Below the pieces are notes generated by a model that did not search any database, was not told the DNA's origin, and saw only the letters and a list, made by a program, of their open reading frames with translations. The position numbers were made by a program, and so were the translations under genes. 40,837 nt of DNA from Bacteroidota bacterium (GTDB taxonomy: Bacteria > Bacteroidota > Bacteroidia > Flavobacteriales > Weeksellaceae), in the NCBI GenBank assembly GCA_023419095.1, contig JAEZYN010000025.1:1-40837 (forward strand), in the 5' to 3' direction. Shown one piece after another: positions 24,205 through 32,413 of this stretch (within the stretch, counting starts at the first letter, position 1; every line of letters begins with the position of its first letter).

Positions 24205-26316
24205 TTATTTAAAATTAAAACTCATTCCGAACATGAAATTTGTGCCGGCCTGCGAAAAATAAACGGGTCCGTCATACACATATCCGTTGTTTACATATTT
24301 TTTATTTAAAATGTTATTAACCAGCAGTTTAAAATCGATCTGCGAGCGTTGCAGATTAAGTCTGTACACAGCATTGAAATCAGCAAGAAAATAACTAGGC
24401 AAAAGTAAATCCGCATCTTCGGTGTTGCTCAGGTACTGGCTTGCAACATATTGGTTTTGAAGTCCTAAGCTAAAATTTGATGAGGGTGAAAAATTAATTA
24501 AAATATTGCCAATTACTGAAGGCGAAAATGAAATGCTGGTATCTCCCAACTGCTCAATTCCGCTATCTGTTTCTTGGCGGAAATCGAGATTTTTATTTTG
24601 GCTTAAACTTAAATTTGCCGCCACATTCCACTCTTCAGAAAGTTTCGCCGCCCCGGTAAGTTCAATTCCCGTGCGGTAGCTTTTTCCCGAATTTACGCGG
24701 ATGAATTCGCCGATATTATTGATCTGCCCATTCAAAACCAATTGATTCCGATAATTCATGTAATAGGCGTTTGCAGCAAATGAAATATTTCCAAAAGATT
24801 TCTCAAGTCCGGCTTCGAAATCTAAAAGTTTTTCCGGCTCGGTTTCCGGATTTGCAAATAGGTCGTCACGGTTCGGTTCACGTTGAGCGACTGCAGCCGA
24901 AACGAAAATCTTGCCGTTGGGAATCTGATAATTCACGCCAGCCTTCGGATTAAAAAAGGTCCATTTTTTATCTAAATTTACGCCTTCATCATCGCCCTGC
25001 TGCACGACATCTGTATCGTAACTGATGTTTCTGAGCTGTAAATCTCCGAAAAGTTCAAATCTGTTCAGACGCAAAATTGCTTTTGCAAAACCCGAGACTT
25101 CGTTTTTAAGACCGTTATTCCGATAATATTCATAATCTGAAATTTCGGGCCGGAAAACATCACTTACATTTCCAAAGTGACGTCCGTAATACTGGTTTGC
25201 TACCGCCCCAAAATTGAGGTCAAGCGATTCAAATGTACCGTAAAGCGTCGCTACGGCACCATAAAAATCATTATCAAGCCACTTCTTGCGGATAAAATCG
25301 CTGCGCTTTATTTCATTTCCGTTTTCTGTGAGATTCGGCAAGTTGTATTTTGAAAATTTCGCGTCCTGCTTATAATTTTCATACCAGCCCTTGCCTTTTG
25401 TATAATGAAGTGTCGTTTCAAGCTTCCACACCGGATTGAAAATTTGCTCCCACAGAAGCTGATAATGATTTTGCGTGTAGTTATCAGTTTCGTTGTCATA
25501 AAATCCGACAATATTTTCCCACTCCGAATCATAGATGGCGCCGGACATATTGAATTTTGGATCGGTTTCCCAAAGTTCGCGGCTAATCCCGTTCCAGGCC
25601 TGATAAGTTTTTTCTTTACCGCCAAATGCCAGTGCACGGATTCGTGTATTGTTCTCTTCGAAAAGTAGCGCGAAATTATACGAATCCAAATTAGAAAAAG
25701 CCCGGTCGATATAGCCGTCGGAATGAATGTGCGTATATCGGCCCATTGCGGAAAGTTTGTTATTCCAGAATTTCCCGGTCCCGATTTCTGCCGAATATTT
25801 ATAGGTGTTAAATGATCCGTACGAATTATCCGATCGCAGATAGAACGTATCGGCCGGATCTTTTGATATCACATTCACACTTGCGCCAAAAGCGGACACG
25901 CCGTTCGTTGAAGTGCCCACGCCGCGCTGAATGATGATTTGCGAAGCTGAGCTGGCCAGATCGGGAACATCGACAAAAAAGGTCCCCTGCGATTCCGCAT
26001 CGTTGTAAGGAACGCCGTTCATCATCACGTTGATAGATGTTCCGCCCACGCCGCGAATCCTGAACCCGGTATAGCCAACACCGTTTCCAGCATCCGAAGT
26101 GGAAATGACCGAGGTTTGGTTTTTAAGCAGAATCGGCAAATCCTGTCCCAGATTTTTGAACGCTAAATCGCGGTCGACATTGATGATTTCTTTTGAGACC
26201 GGAAGTCTTTTGGTGAAATTTACGCTTTCAATCGTGTAAGTTTTCAGCGTGTCCTGCGCGGTTTGCGCATAGAAGAGTGGCCCCGCAGCGAGACCTAAAA
26301 TAAAAAATCCTTTCAT
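24205..26316 (-). CDS. TonB-dependent outer-membrane receptor, probable thiamine uptake
   Basis: 703 residues from ATG 26316 (MKGFFILGLAAGPLFYAQ, signal peptide). The plug domain has FRIRGVGGTSINVMMNGVPYNDAESQGTFFVDVPDLASSASQIIIQRGVGTS, a classic TonB-receptor plug split here across residues ~80-130. The C-terminal ~550 residues are beta-strand-rich, ending in the aromatic FNFK. It lacks the N-terminal carboxypeptidase-like domain of SusC proteins. It imports a small ligand across the outer membrane using TonB energy. The TPP riboswitch directly upstream points to thiamine or a thiamine phosphate or precursor; without the switch the ligand would be unreadable. Confidence 0.9.
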   Translation of the reverse strand: MKGFFILGLAAGPLFYAQTAQDTLKTYTIESVNFTKRLPVSKEIINVDRDLAFKNLGQDLPILLKNQTSVISTSDAGNGVGYTGFRIRGVGGTSINVMMNGVPYNDAESQGTFFVDVPDLASSASQIIIQRGVGTSTNGVSAFGASVNVISKDPADTFYLRSDNSYGSFNTYKYSAEIGTGKFWNNKLSAMGRYTHIHSDGYIDRAFSNLDSYNFALLFEENNTRIRALAFGGKEKTYQAWNGISRELWETDPKFNMSGAIYDSEWENIVGFYDNETDNYTQNHYQLLWEQIFNPVWKLETTLHYTKGKGWYENYKQDAKFSKYNLPNLTENGNEIKRSDFIRKKWLDNDFYGAVATLYGTFESLDLNFGAVANQYYGRHFGNVSDVFRPEISDYEYYRNNGLKNEVSGFAKAILRLNRFELFGDLQLRNISYDTDVVQQGDDEGVNLDKKWTFFNPKAGVNYQIPNGKIFVSAAVAQREPNRDDLFANPETEPEKLLDFEAGLEKSFGNISFAANAYYMNYRNQLVLNGQINNIGEFIRVNSGKSYRTGIELTGAAKLSEEWNVAANLSLSQNKNLDFRQETDSGIEQLGDTSISFSPSVIGNILINFSPSSNFSLGLQNQYVASQYLSNTEDADLLLPSYFLADFNAVYRLNLQRSQIDFKLLVNNILNKKYVNNGYVYDGPVYFSQAGTNFMFGMSFNFK

Positions 26317-26421
26317 TCTTTTAATTTTTTTAAGATTAATTGAATAAAAGGGGCGACTACAATGTGCCAATAAATTAATTTGGAAAATCTAATAGTATTA
26401 AAATCACCAAATACAACTTTT

Positions 26422-26490
26422 TAGCATTCCCTAAACAGCATTACCTGTTCCAGGTTCATTGGGTATAATCTCAGCTTTTTACAGCACCCC
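26422..26490 (-). promoter_or_regulatory. TPP riboswitch (THI element) upstream of the TonB receptor
   Basis: Read on the minus strand, the element has GGGGTGC, GCTGAGA, TACCC, GAACCTG and then GTTTAGGGAATGC in the order and spacing of the TPP aptamer. GGGGT (26490-26486) pairs with ACCC (26465-26462) as P2; CCTG/CAGG forms the P4/P5 side. The P3 extension is absent and the P1 stem is weak or not evident. The start codon is about 105 bases downstream. High thiamine pyrophosphate would be expected to shut the receptor gene off. Confidence 0.9.
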
Positions 26491-26521
26491 TTTATTTTCA
26501 GTCGCGAAAGTACAAAAAATT

Positions 26522-27268
26522 TTAATATGCCTGGTTTTCCACATCAATGAAAAAATAATTCTGTCCGTCTTTTGTCACTTCGAAAAGTTGCGCAAGTTTC
26601 CAGCTGAAATTTCTTTTGATATCGCTGTATTCAAACGGAATCACGATTTGATTTTTTACGTTGATAACACCAAAACGGTTGTTTTTCACGGCGATGATCA
26701 TCGGATTTTCCAGATCATCACCTTCCAGAATGTGCAGGTAATCATATTGCGGATAGATCGTGAACTGGCGATAATCGCCCGGATTTTCGAACCGTGAATC
26801 TTCGATTATTCCATAACTATTATTAAAGACATACGCATGAAACAGCTGCTTGCGGAACTCGTGCGGGCATTTTCCCAAATCGCTGTCGCGGTAATTGTAC
26901 ACGCGTTTTCCGGCCCTGTTGATCCGGTAATCTTTTCCCAAATACCGCACTGCTGCATATTTCGTAGACCCGAAAATTCTGACTTTTGGGTTTGTAGAAT
27001 TCAGAAGCTGGCAATCTTCTGCAAAAAATCCGACATTGCTGAACTGATGCGGAATAACAACTATTCCTTCGGTATTGATAAAGCCAAATTTACCGTTTAG
27101 CTTTTGTGGAATCAGAAGTGAGCTGTTTTTATTTTTAAAATTGTCACCGCCTGCGTCCGCTTTTTCATTTTGCCCTGTAATTCCAGTTACGGATTTTTGC
27201 GCATAGATGTTTTCCGCATTTAAAATAATCAGAAGAATAAAAAGCAGGAACAATTTTGGACTTTTCAT
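26522..27268 (-). CDS. WG-repeat protein, secreted
   Basis: A 248-residue protein with a Sec signal peptide (MKSPKLFLLFILLIILNAENIYAQ). It has at least two WG-type (KWGFI-like) beta repeats: GKFGFINTEGIVVIPHQFSNV (about 60-80) and NRFGVINVKNQIVIPFEYSDI (about 195-215), with a less regular unit between them. WG repeats are common in Bacteroidota envelope proteins and their role is unknown. It ends 32 bases before the TPP element of the receptor gene. Confidence 0.8.
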   Translation of the reverse strand: MKSPKLFLLFILLIILNAENIYAQKSVTGITGQNEKADAGGDNFKNKNSSLLIPQKLNGKFGFINTEGIVVIPHQFSNVGFFAEDCQLLNSTNPKVRIFGSTKYAAVRYLGKDYRINRAGKRVYNYRDSDLGKCPHEFRKQLFHAYVFNNSYGIIEDSRFENPGDYRQFTIYPQYDYLHILEGDDLENPMIIAVKNNRFGVINVKNQIVIPFEYSDIKRNFSWKLAQLFEVTKDGQNYFFIDVENQAY

Positions 27269-27300
27269 TTTTAAAAAATATGTCTAAAAAAATTAAAGTT

Positions 27301-27308
27301 CAAAAATA
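27301..27308 (-). promoter_or_regulatory. -7 box (TATTTTTG) of the WG-repeat gene
   Basis: TATTTTTG on the minus strand fits TAnnTTTG, 32 bases before the ATG at 27268. The -33 element is not evident. Confidence 0.35.
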
Positions 27309-27313
27309 ACTCT

Positions 27314-27703
27314 TTATAAATTTCTAAATATGGCAAACATAATAATGATGACTAAAACCACCAGGATTGCCCGATAACCGAAAAAATTAGTTCTGGTTTT
27401 CGGCCACCTTCTTTTGGCAAACTCACTATTAAAAAAAATCGCAGCAAGAATGTAAGGAATCGAGATTACAAGCAACGGATTATAGGTGAATGCTTCTTTA
27501 AAATTTAGATGAAGAATTGCATGCAGCGCCCGTTGCGACCCACATCCGGGACATTGCAATCCTGTGAGTGAGAGAAATGGGCATTTAGGAAAAAAGCGGT
27601 AAACCGAAGGGTCAAAACGATAGTAAAGGATCACGAAAAAAGCGATTCCCGCCACTACTGCCCAAGGTAAAATATGGCTTTTAAATTTATTCTGAAACTG
27701 CAC
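27314..27703 (-). CDS. DUF2752 membrane protein
   Basis: A 129-residue protein with about three membrane helices. The DUF2752 hallmark FPKCPFLSLTGLQCPGCGSQRALHAILH (about 38-65) is present, including the CPGCG pair and an upstream Cys that may form a metal or disulfide site. The family is widespread in Bacteroidota and has no settled function. Its start overlaps the end of the CD225-family gene by 17 bases; this pair recurs in flavobacteria and the two proteins probably act together at the inner membrane. Confidence 0.85.
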   Translation of the reverse strand: MQFQNKFKSHILPWAVVAGIAFFVILYYRFDPSVYRFFPKCPFLSLTGLQCPGCGSQRALHAILHLNFKEAFTYNPLLVISIPYILAAIFFNSEFAKRRWPKTRTNFFGYRAILVVLVIIIMFAIFRNL

Positions 27704-27989
27704 CTAAAAAAGCTAATCCACCGAAAAGTACAATATACAGAAACACTCCCAGTACACCCACTAGTGCCGAGATCAGCACCATGGTTTTTGCGGTTTGCGC
27801 CGCGCGGTTTGCGCCCTCGATGTCACTCTGCGCAAATTTTCCCTCAACGCCGGCCGCATTTATGATCCCGACAATCCCGAGTGGCAAGCAGCAAAAGAGT
27901 GTTACCAAAATAGATTCTACCAGCCAGTTTTTTGGCGGGAAGCCTGAGCCTACAGGTTTGGAGCCAGGATTTTCATTTTTAAATTCCAT
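27687..27989 (-). CDS. CD225/dispanin family membrane protein
   Basis: A 100-residue protein. A short polar start (MEFKNENPGSKPVGSGF) is followed by PPKNWLVESILVTLFCCLPLGIVGIINA, the CD225 intramembrane helix with the double-Cys CCLPLG motif. A charged helix (NRAAQTAKTM) and a second membrane helix follow. The fold relates to IFITM proteins of animals, but the bacterial role is unknown. It begins the two-gene unit with DUF2752. Confidence 0.87.
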   Translation of the reverse strand: MEFKNENPGSKPVGSGFPPKNWLVESILVTLFCCLPLGIVGIINAAGVEGKFAQSDIEGANRAAQTAKTMVLISALVGVLGVFLYIVLFGGLAFLGAVSE

Positions 27990-28012
27990 GTTTATTTTTT
28001 TTTAAATGTAAG

Positions 28013-28040
28013 CAAAAATAGATTTTCCACATCGCTTCAA
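28013..28040 (-). promoter_or_regulatory. promoter of the CD225-DUF2752 operon
   Basis: On the minus strand TTG (28040-28038), 17 bases, then TATTTTTG (28020-28013) fits the flavobacterial layout TTG-N17/23-TAnnTTTG. The leader is predicted to be about 18 bases. Confidence 0.6.
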
Positions 28041-28085
28041 GACATTTTCTGTATGAGTAAATCTATTTAAAACCTAAAATTTTCG

Positions 28086-28093
28086 TAAATTTG
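28086..28093 (+). promoter_or_regulatory. -7 box (TAAATTTG) of the aconitase gene
   Basis: A perfect TAnnTTTG with a predicted leader of about 26 bases before the ATG at 28126. No clear TTG at the -33 position, so an activator or a weak upstream element is possible. Confidence 0.5.
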
Positions 28094-28125
28094 AGTTTCC
28101 TAAACTTTAAAATAATACTTTACAC

Positions 28126-30402
28126 ATGATATTTGATTTTGATATGATTCAGTCGGTCTATGCGCGATATCCGGAAAGGATTGCCAAAGCCCGCGAAATC
28201 GTTGGAAAACCGCTTACACTCTCAGAGAAAATTCTTTATACACACCTTTGGGAAGGCAATCCGACCCAGGAATATGACCGCGGAAATTCCTATGTAGACT
28301 TTGCGCCAGACCGCGTGGCGATGCAGGACGCAACTGCGCAGATGGCTTTGCTGCAGTTTATGCAAGCCGGAAAAGCGAAAGTTGCAGTTCCTTCCACAGC
28401 CCATGCCGATCACCTGATTCAGGCGCGTGTAGGTGCGGAGGCCGATTTGCAGGACAGTATCAATAAAAACTCCGAAGTTTTTAATTTCCTGAGTTCAGTA
28501 TGTGATAAATATGGAATCGGATTCTGGAAACCGGGCGCGGGAATTATTCACCAGGTAGTGCTTGAAAATTACGCATTTCCGGGTGGAATGATGATCGGGA
28601 CAGATTCACATACAGTGAATGCCGGCGGCCTAGGTATGGTGGCAGTGGGTGTAGGCGGCGCTGATGCGGTAGACGTGATGGCGGGCATGGCCTGGGAACT
28701 TAAAATGCCCAAGCTGATCGGTGTAAAACTCACCGGCAGACTGAACGGCTGGACTTCCGCAAAAGATATTATTCTGAAAGTGGCCGGTATTTTAACCGTA
28801 AAAGGTGGAACGGGCTGCATCATCGAATATTTTGGTGAAGGTGCTGAAAGCCTTTCTGCAACCGGAAAAGGAACCATCTGTAACATGGGTGCTGAGGTAG
28901 GTGCTACTACTTCTACATTTGGATATGATGATTCAATGAGAAGATATCTGGCTGCTACCGGCAGACAGGCAATCGTAGATGCAGCAGATAAAGTGGCAGA
29001 ACATTTGACCGGTGACGCAGAGGTTTATGCAAACCCTGAACTTTACTTTGATCAGGTGATCGAAATTAATTTAGATGAACTTACGCCACACCTTAACGGG
29101 CCTTTCACGCCCGATTTGGCAACGCCGGTATCGGAGTTCCGTGCCAAGGCAGAAGCCAATGGATGGCCGCTGGATGTAGAGTGGGCGCTTATCGGATCAT
29201 GCACCAATTCCTCATATGAAGACCTTTCACGCGCAGCTTCTATCGTAGAAGATGCAGTGGCTAAAGGTGTAAAGCCAAAAGCTATTCTGGGAATCAACCC
29301 AGGTTCAGAACAGGTGAAATATACCGCTGAACGCGACGGTTTCCTCGATTCTTTCAGAAAATTTGAGTCAGCAAGAATCTTTACAAACGCCTGCGGACCG
29401 TGCATCGGTCAGTGGGATCGTGAAGGTGCTGAAAAAGGAGAGAAAAACTCTATTATCCATTCATTCAACAGAAACTTTGCAAAAAGAGCGGACGGTAACC
29501 CGAATACGCATGCTTTCGTAGCTTCGCCTGAAATGGTGGCTGCGATCGCGATTTCAGGTCGTCTGGATTTTAACCCAATCACAGATACGCTGACAAACCA
29601 GAATGGTGAACAGATCCGTTTGGATGAGCCTAATGGTTTTGAATTGCCTGCTAGAGGTTTTGATGTAGCCGACAATGGTTACCAGGCGCCTTCTGAAGAC
29701 GGTTCACAAGTACGTGTAGACGTGAACCCGACATCTGACAGACTGCAGTTGCTTACACCTTTTGAGCCGTGGGACGGTAGAAATATTACAGGAGCGAAAC
29801 TTTTAATCAAAGCTTTCGGAAAATGTACGACAGACCATATTTCAATGGCCGGGCCTTGGTTAAAATACCGGGGACACCTTGATAATATTTCCAATAATAT
29901 GCTGATCGGCGCCATCAACGCGTACAATATGGAAACCAACAGCGTGAAAAACGGTCTCAACGGCGAATACGATGAGGTGCCAAATGTTGCGCGTGCATAT
30001 AAAGCAGCCGGCATCCCAACCATTGTTGTGGGTGACCAAAACTATGGTGAAGGTTCGTCACGTGAGCACGCAGCCATGGAGCCAAGACATCTTGGTGTTC
30101 GTGCTGTACTGGTGAAGTCTTTTGCGAGAATTCATGAGACCAACCTTAAGAAGCAGGGAATGCTTGCGCTGACTTTCGACAATGTGGAAGATTATGATAA
30201 GATTTTCGAAGATGACACGATCAACTTCCTCGATTTGGATCAGTTTGCACCCGGACGCCCGGTACAGCTCGAGTTTCAGCATGCCGACGGAACGAAGGAC
30301 ATCATAGTTGCAAACCATACGTACAATGCGCAGCAAATTGGATGGTTCAGAGCAGGTTCAGCTTTAAATCTGATCGCACAGGAAGCCAAAAACGGTTTGT
30401 AA
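28126..30402 (+). CDS. aconitate hydratase
   Basis: A 758-residue TCA-cycle enzyme that converts citrate to isocitrate through cis-aconitate. The three [4Fe-4S] cysteines are in GSCTNSSYED (Cys about 358) and NACGPCIGQW (Cys about 424 and 427). Substrate-side motifs include GTDSHTVNAGGLGMVAVGVGGADAV and the C-terminal swivel domain GDQNYGEGSSREHAA. The length and sequence resemble the mitochondrial-type aconitase usual in Bacteroidota rather than the ~890-residue AcnA. It stands alone with its own -7 box and a terminator. Confidence 0.96.
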   Translation: MIFDFDMIQSVYARYPERIAKAREIVGKPLTLSEKILYTHLWEGNPTQEYDRGNSYVDFAPDRVAMQDATAQMALLQFMQAGKAKVAVPSTAHADHLIQARVGAEADLQDSINKNSEVFNFLSSVCDKYGIGFWKPGAGIIHQVVLENYAFPGGMMIGTDSHTVNAGGLGMVAVGVGGADAVDVMAGMAWELKMPKLIGVKLTGRLNGWTSAKDIILKVAGILTVKGGTGCIIEYFGEGAESLSATGKGTICNMGAEVGATTSTFGYDDSMRRYLAATGRQAIVDAADKVAEHLTGDAEVYANPELYFDQVIEINLDELTPHLNGPFTPDLATPVSEFRAKAEANGWPLDVEWALIGSCTNSSYEDLSRAASIVEDAVAKGVKPKAILGINPGSEQVKYTAERDGFLDSFRKFESARIFTNACGPCIGQWDREGAEKGEKNSIIHSFNRNFAKRADGNPNTHAFVASPEMVAAIAISGRLDFNPITDTLTNQNGEQIRLDEPNGFELPARGFDVADNGYQAPSEDGSQVRVDVNPTSDRLQLLTPFEPWDGRNITGAKLLIKAFGKCTTDHISMAGPWLKYRGHLDNISNNMLIGAINAYNMETNSVKNGLNGEYDEVPNVARAYKAAGIPTIVVGDQNYGEGSSREHAAMEPRHLGVRAVLVKSFARIHETNLKKQGMLALTFDNVEDYDKIFEDDTINFLDLDQFAPGRPVQLEFQHADGTKDIIVANHTYNAQQIGWFRAGSALNLIAQEAKNGL

Positions 30403-30430
30403 AATTTTATTCAAGACCTACAAATAGAAG

Positions 30431-30456
30431 CCGCGCAGCAATAGCGCGGTTTTTTT
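30431..30456 (+). terminator. intrinsic terminator of the aconitase gene
   Basis: CCGCGC (30431-30436) pairs with GCGCGG (30444-30449), followed by a seven-T run. Strong G/C stem. Confidence 0.9.
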
Positions 30457-30507
30457 ATTTCTTGAAAGCAATATATTCTTTTAATTAACAATTAAATAAA
30501 ATTTTAA

Positions 30508-31127
30508 ATGCAGAGCCCCGGACTTGAAAATGAATTCATCAGAAACCGTCAGGATAACATTTCAGAAGTTAGCATACAAAACTTTAGTTTTAGCCTGCCG
30601 ATTCCTTTGATGATATTTTCGACGCCTTTAAAGGAAATACTGAATTTTAATTTTAATCCTGATAAAATCAATTTCATATACGTCTATGCAGATTACCAAA
30701 AACACATTCCGCCAGATATAGACACGAAGGCTTTCCTGATGCTGAACCTTAATTCGCAGTTCATTTTGCCTAAAGACATTAAATTTACCATTAACTATTT
30801 CGTGATTCCGCGCAAAGCAGATTATTATTTTTTCCAGACGGTGAAACCGGTCGGAAATAATATTGATTTGACGCTCTGGAAAAAATTCATGAAAGACAGG
30901 TTGAGTGTCTCTGTGTTTGCAAATGACATTCTGAACAGTCAGCAGATGTCTTTCGGGTCACTTGCAGCACAGCCGAATGTGGTTTTAATGAACAAATTCG
31001 ACAGCCGGAATTTCGGATTTCGGTCAACTACAAGATCCCAACAAGGAACAGACTGGCGAAGGAAGCGCCAAATTTGTTGAATCAGGAGAAAAAAGAAGAT
31101 GGTGGAATGATGAATCCACTTCCGTAA
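30508..31127 (+). pseudogene. C-terminal remnant of an OMP_b-brl_3-type outer-membrane receptor
   Basis: The visible frame (30508 to about 31020) reads as the last beta strands of a large outer-membrane beta-barrel receptor: SFSLPIPLMIFSTPLKEILNFNFN, then LTLWKKFMKDRLSVSVFANDILNSQQM. Full family members have several hundred more N-terminal residues, which are missing here; the sequence upstream is a terminator and a short gap. After NFGF the frame shifts. Restoring one A near 31019 continues as SVNYKIPTRNRLAKEAPNLL to a stop at 31127, the normal receptor end. So it is both truncated and frameshifted, a decayed gene. Confidence 0.75.
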
Positions 31128-31135
31128 TCAGCCAA

Positions 31136-31163
31136 AAAAACCGTGACTTTCTGCACGGTTTTT
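31136..31163. terminator. bidirectional terminator between the receptor remnant and the rluA-type gene
   Basis: AAAAACCGTG (31136-31145) pairs with CACGGTTTTT (31154-31163), loop of eight bases, A run on one side and T run on the other. It serves both strands. Confidence 0.85.
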
Positions 31164-31865
31164 CTATTTTTCGCAAGCCTGCCAAACAGCATCTTCTTTC
31201 GGAACGGGTGCGGTGATCACTATATTTTCTTTTGTCACCGGGTGGATGAATTCAAGTTTCCTGGCGTGCAGGTGTATTCCGCCATCAGGATTTGACCGCG
31301 CAGCGCCATATTTCAAATCTCCCTTTATTGGCACGCCAATTTTTGAAAGCTGCGCGCGGATCTGGTGATGCCGGCCGGTTTCGAGATCTATTTCCAGAAG
31401 CTGAAAATTATCCAGTTGTCTGATAACTTCATAGTTTAGGATAGATTCCTTCGCATTCTCGGTGGGTTTGATGAAGACGGTAGCCTTATTTGTTTTTTCG
31501 TTTTTCTGCAGATAATGAATCAGACGCGCTGTTTTCGGAATGTCATTTTTAGCCACAACTGCCCAATATGTCTTCTTTATTTCGCGGTCTTTCACCATTT
31601 TGGTCAGCCGCGTCAAAGCCTTGGATGTTTTTGCGTAAATCACGAGCCCCGAAGTTGGCCTGTCAATTCGGTGGACAAGTCCCAGAAAAACATTTCCGGG
31701 TTTCTGATCTCTTTCTTTTAGATGATTTTTGATAAGATCGAGCAAAGACTGGTCGCCGGTTTTGTCGCCCTGCACCAGCTGGCCCGTTTTCTTGTTGATC
31801 ACTAAAATATGGTTGTCCTCAAAAATAATCTGATCTCCGATGTTGATTCTGTTTTGGCTGTGCAT
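31164..31865 (-). CDS. RluA-family pseudouridine synthase
   Basis: A 233-residue enzyme that changes uridine to pseudouridine in rRNA or tRNA. The catalytic Asp is in VHRIDRPTSGLVIYAKT (HRLDxxTSG motif), followed by LETGRHHQIRAQLSKIGVPIKGDLKYG, the second family motif. It has no N-terminal S4 domain, so it is the short RluA/TruC-like type. The target site cannot be read from sequence. It is the last gene of the minus-strand cluster 34530-31164, though 35 bases separate it from the Nudix gene. Confidence 0.93.
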   Translation of the reverse strand: MHSQNRINIGDQIIFEDNHILVINKKTGQLVQGDKTGDQSLLDLIKNHLKERDQKPGNVFLGLVHRIDRPTSGLVIYAKTSKALTRLTKMVKDREIKKTYWAVVAKNDIPKTARLIHYLQKNEKTNKATVFIKPTENAKESILNYEVIRQLDNFQLLEIDLETGRHHQIRAQLSKIGVPIKGDLKYGAARSNPDGGIHLHARKLEFIHPVTKENIVITAPVPKEDAVWQACEK

Positions 31866-31900
31866 TATTTTCTTTATGCAATGATTTGAGGTAAATTAAG

Positions 31901-32413
31901 TTATTTCAGAAGATATTTTGAAAGAAAAATTTTCTGTGACTCGAAAGCGAGATCCTCTGTATTCAAATCCTTAAGCTGAAGCCAGACGGTTTCCGAAACT
32001 TCAGCCAGATCTAAATCCACCGCAAATTTTTCGGTACTTTCATACTCATAGAAAAGATCTAAAGTATTGTAAGCGATGTTGTTATAATGATAAACGTTTG
32101 GCAGACTGGCTAAATATTTCAGTTTAGAACTGTCCATTTTATAATTCAGTTCCTCAGAAATTTCACGCGCACAGGTTTCTTCTGCGGTTTCTTTTGGATC
32201 TACGAAGCCGCCGGGAAGATCAAGTTTGCCTTTCATCGGTTCTTGGTTTCGCCGTGTGAAAAGTATTTCGGTGCCATATTTAATTATAACCGCAACTGCG
32301 CCGGCAACATTATGAAAAAGACCAAAATCGCAAACTGAGCAACTCCATTTTTTTTCGCCGTCCCAAACCAGACTTTTGTTTCCGCATTTCGGACAAAATT
32401 TCAGCAACTTCAT
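31901..32413 (-). CDS. Nudix hydrolase with N-terminal zinc ribbon
   Basis: A 170-residue protein. A zinc ribbon (CPKC at 7-10, CSVC at 25-28) precedes the Nudix fold. The Nudix box is complete, with GGFVDPKETAEETCAREISEEL fitting G-x5-E-x7-REUxEE-x-G/N-U. These enzymes cleave nucleoside diphosphates linked to another group (for example NADH pyrophosphatase NudC also has a zinc ribbon, but this protein lacks the NudC tail signature). The substrate is unknown. Its ATG follows the xerD stop directly. Confidence 0.92.
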   Translation of the reverse strand: MKLLKFCPKCGNKSLVWDGEKKWSCSVCDFGLFHNVAGAVAVIIKYGTEILFTRRNQEPMKGKLDLPGGFVDPKETAEETCAREISEELNYKMDSSKLKYLASLPNVYHYNNIAYNTLDLFYEYESTEKFAVDLDLAEVSETVWLQLKDLNTEDLAFESQKIFLSKYLLK

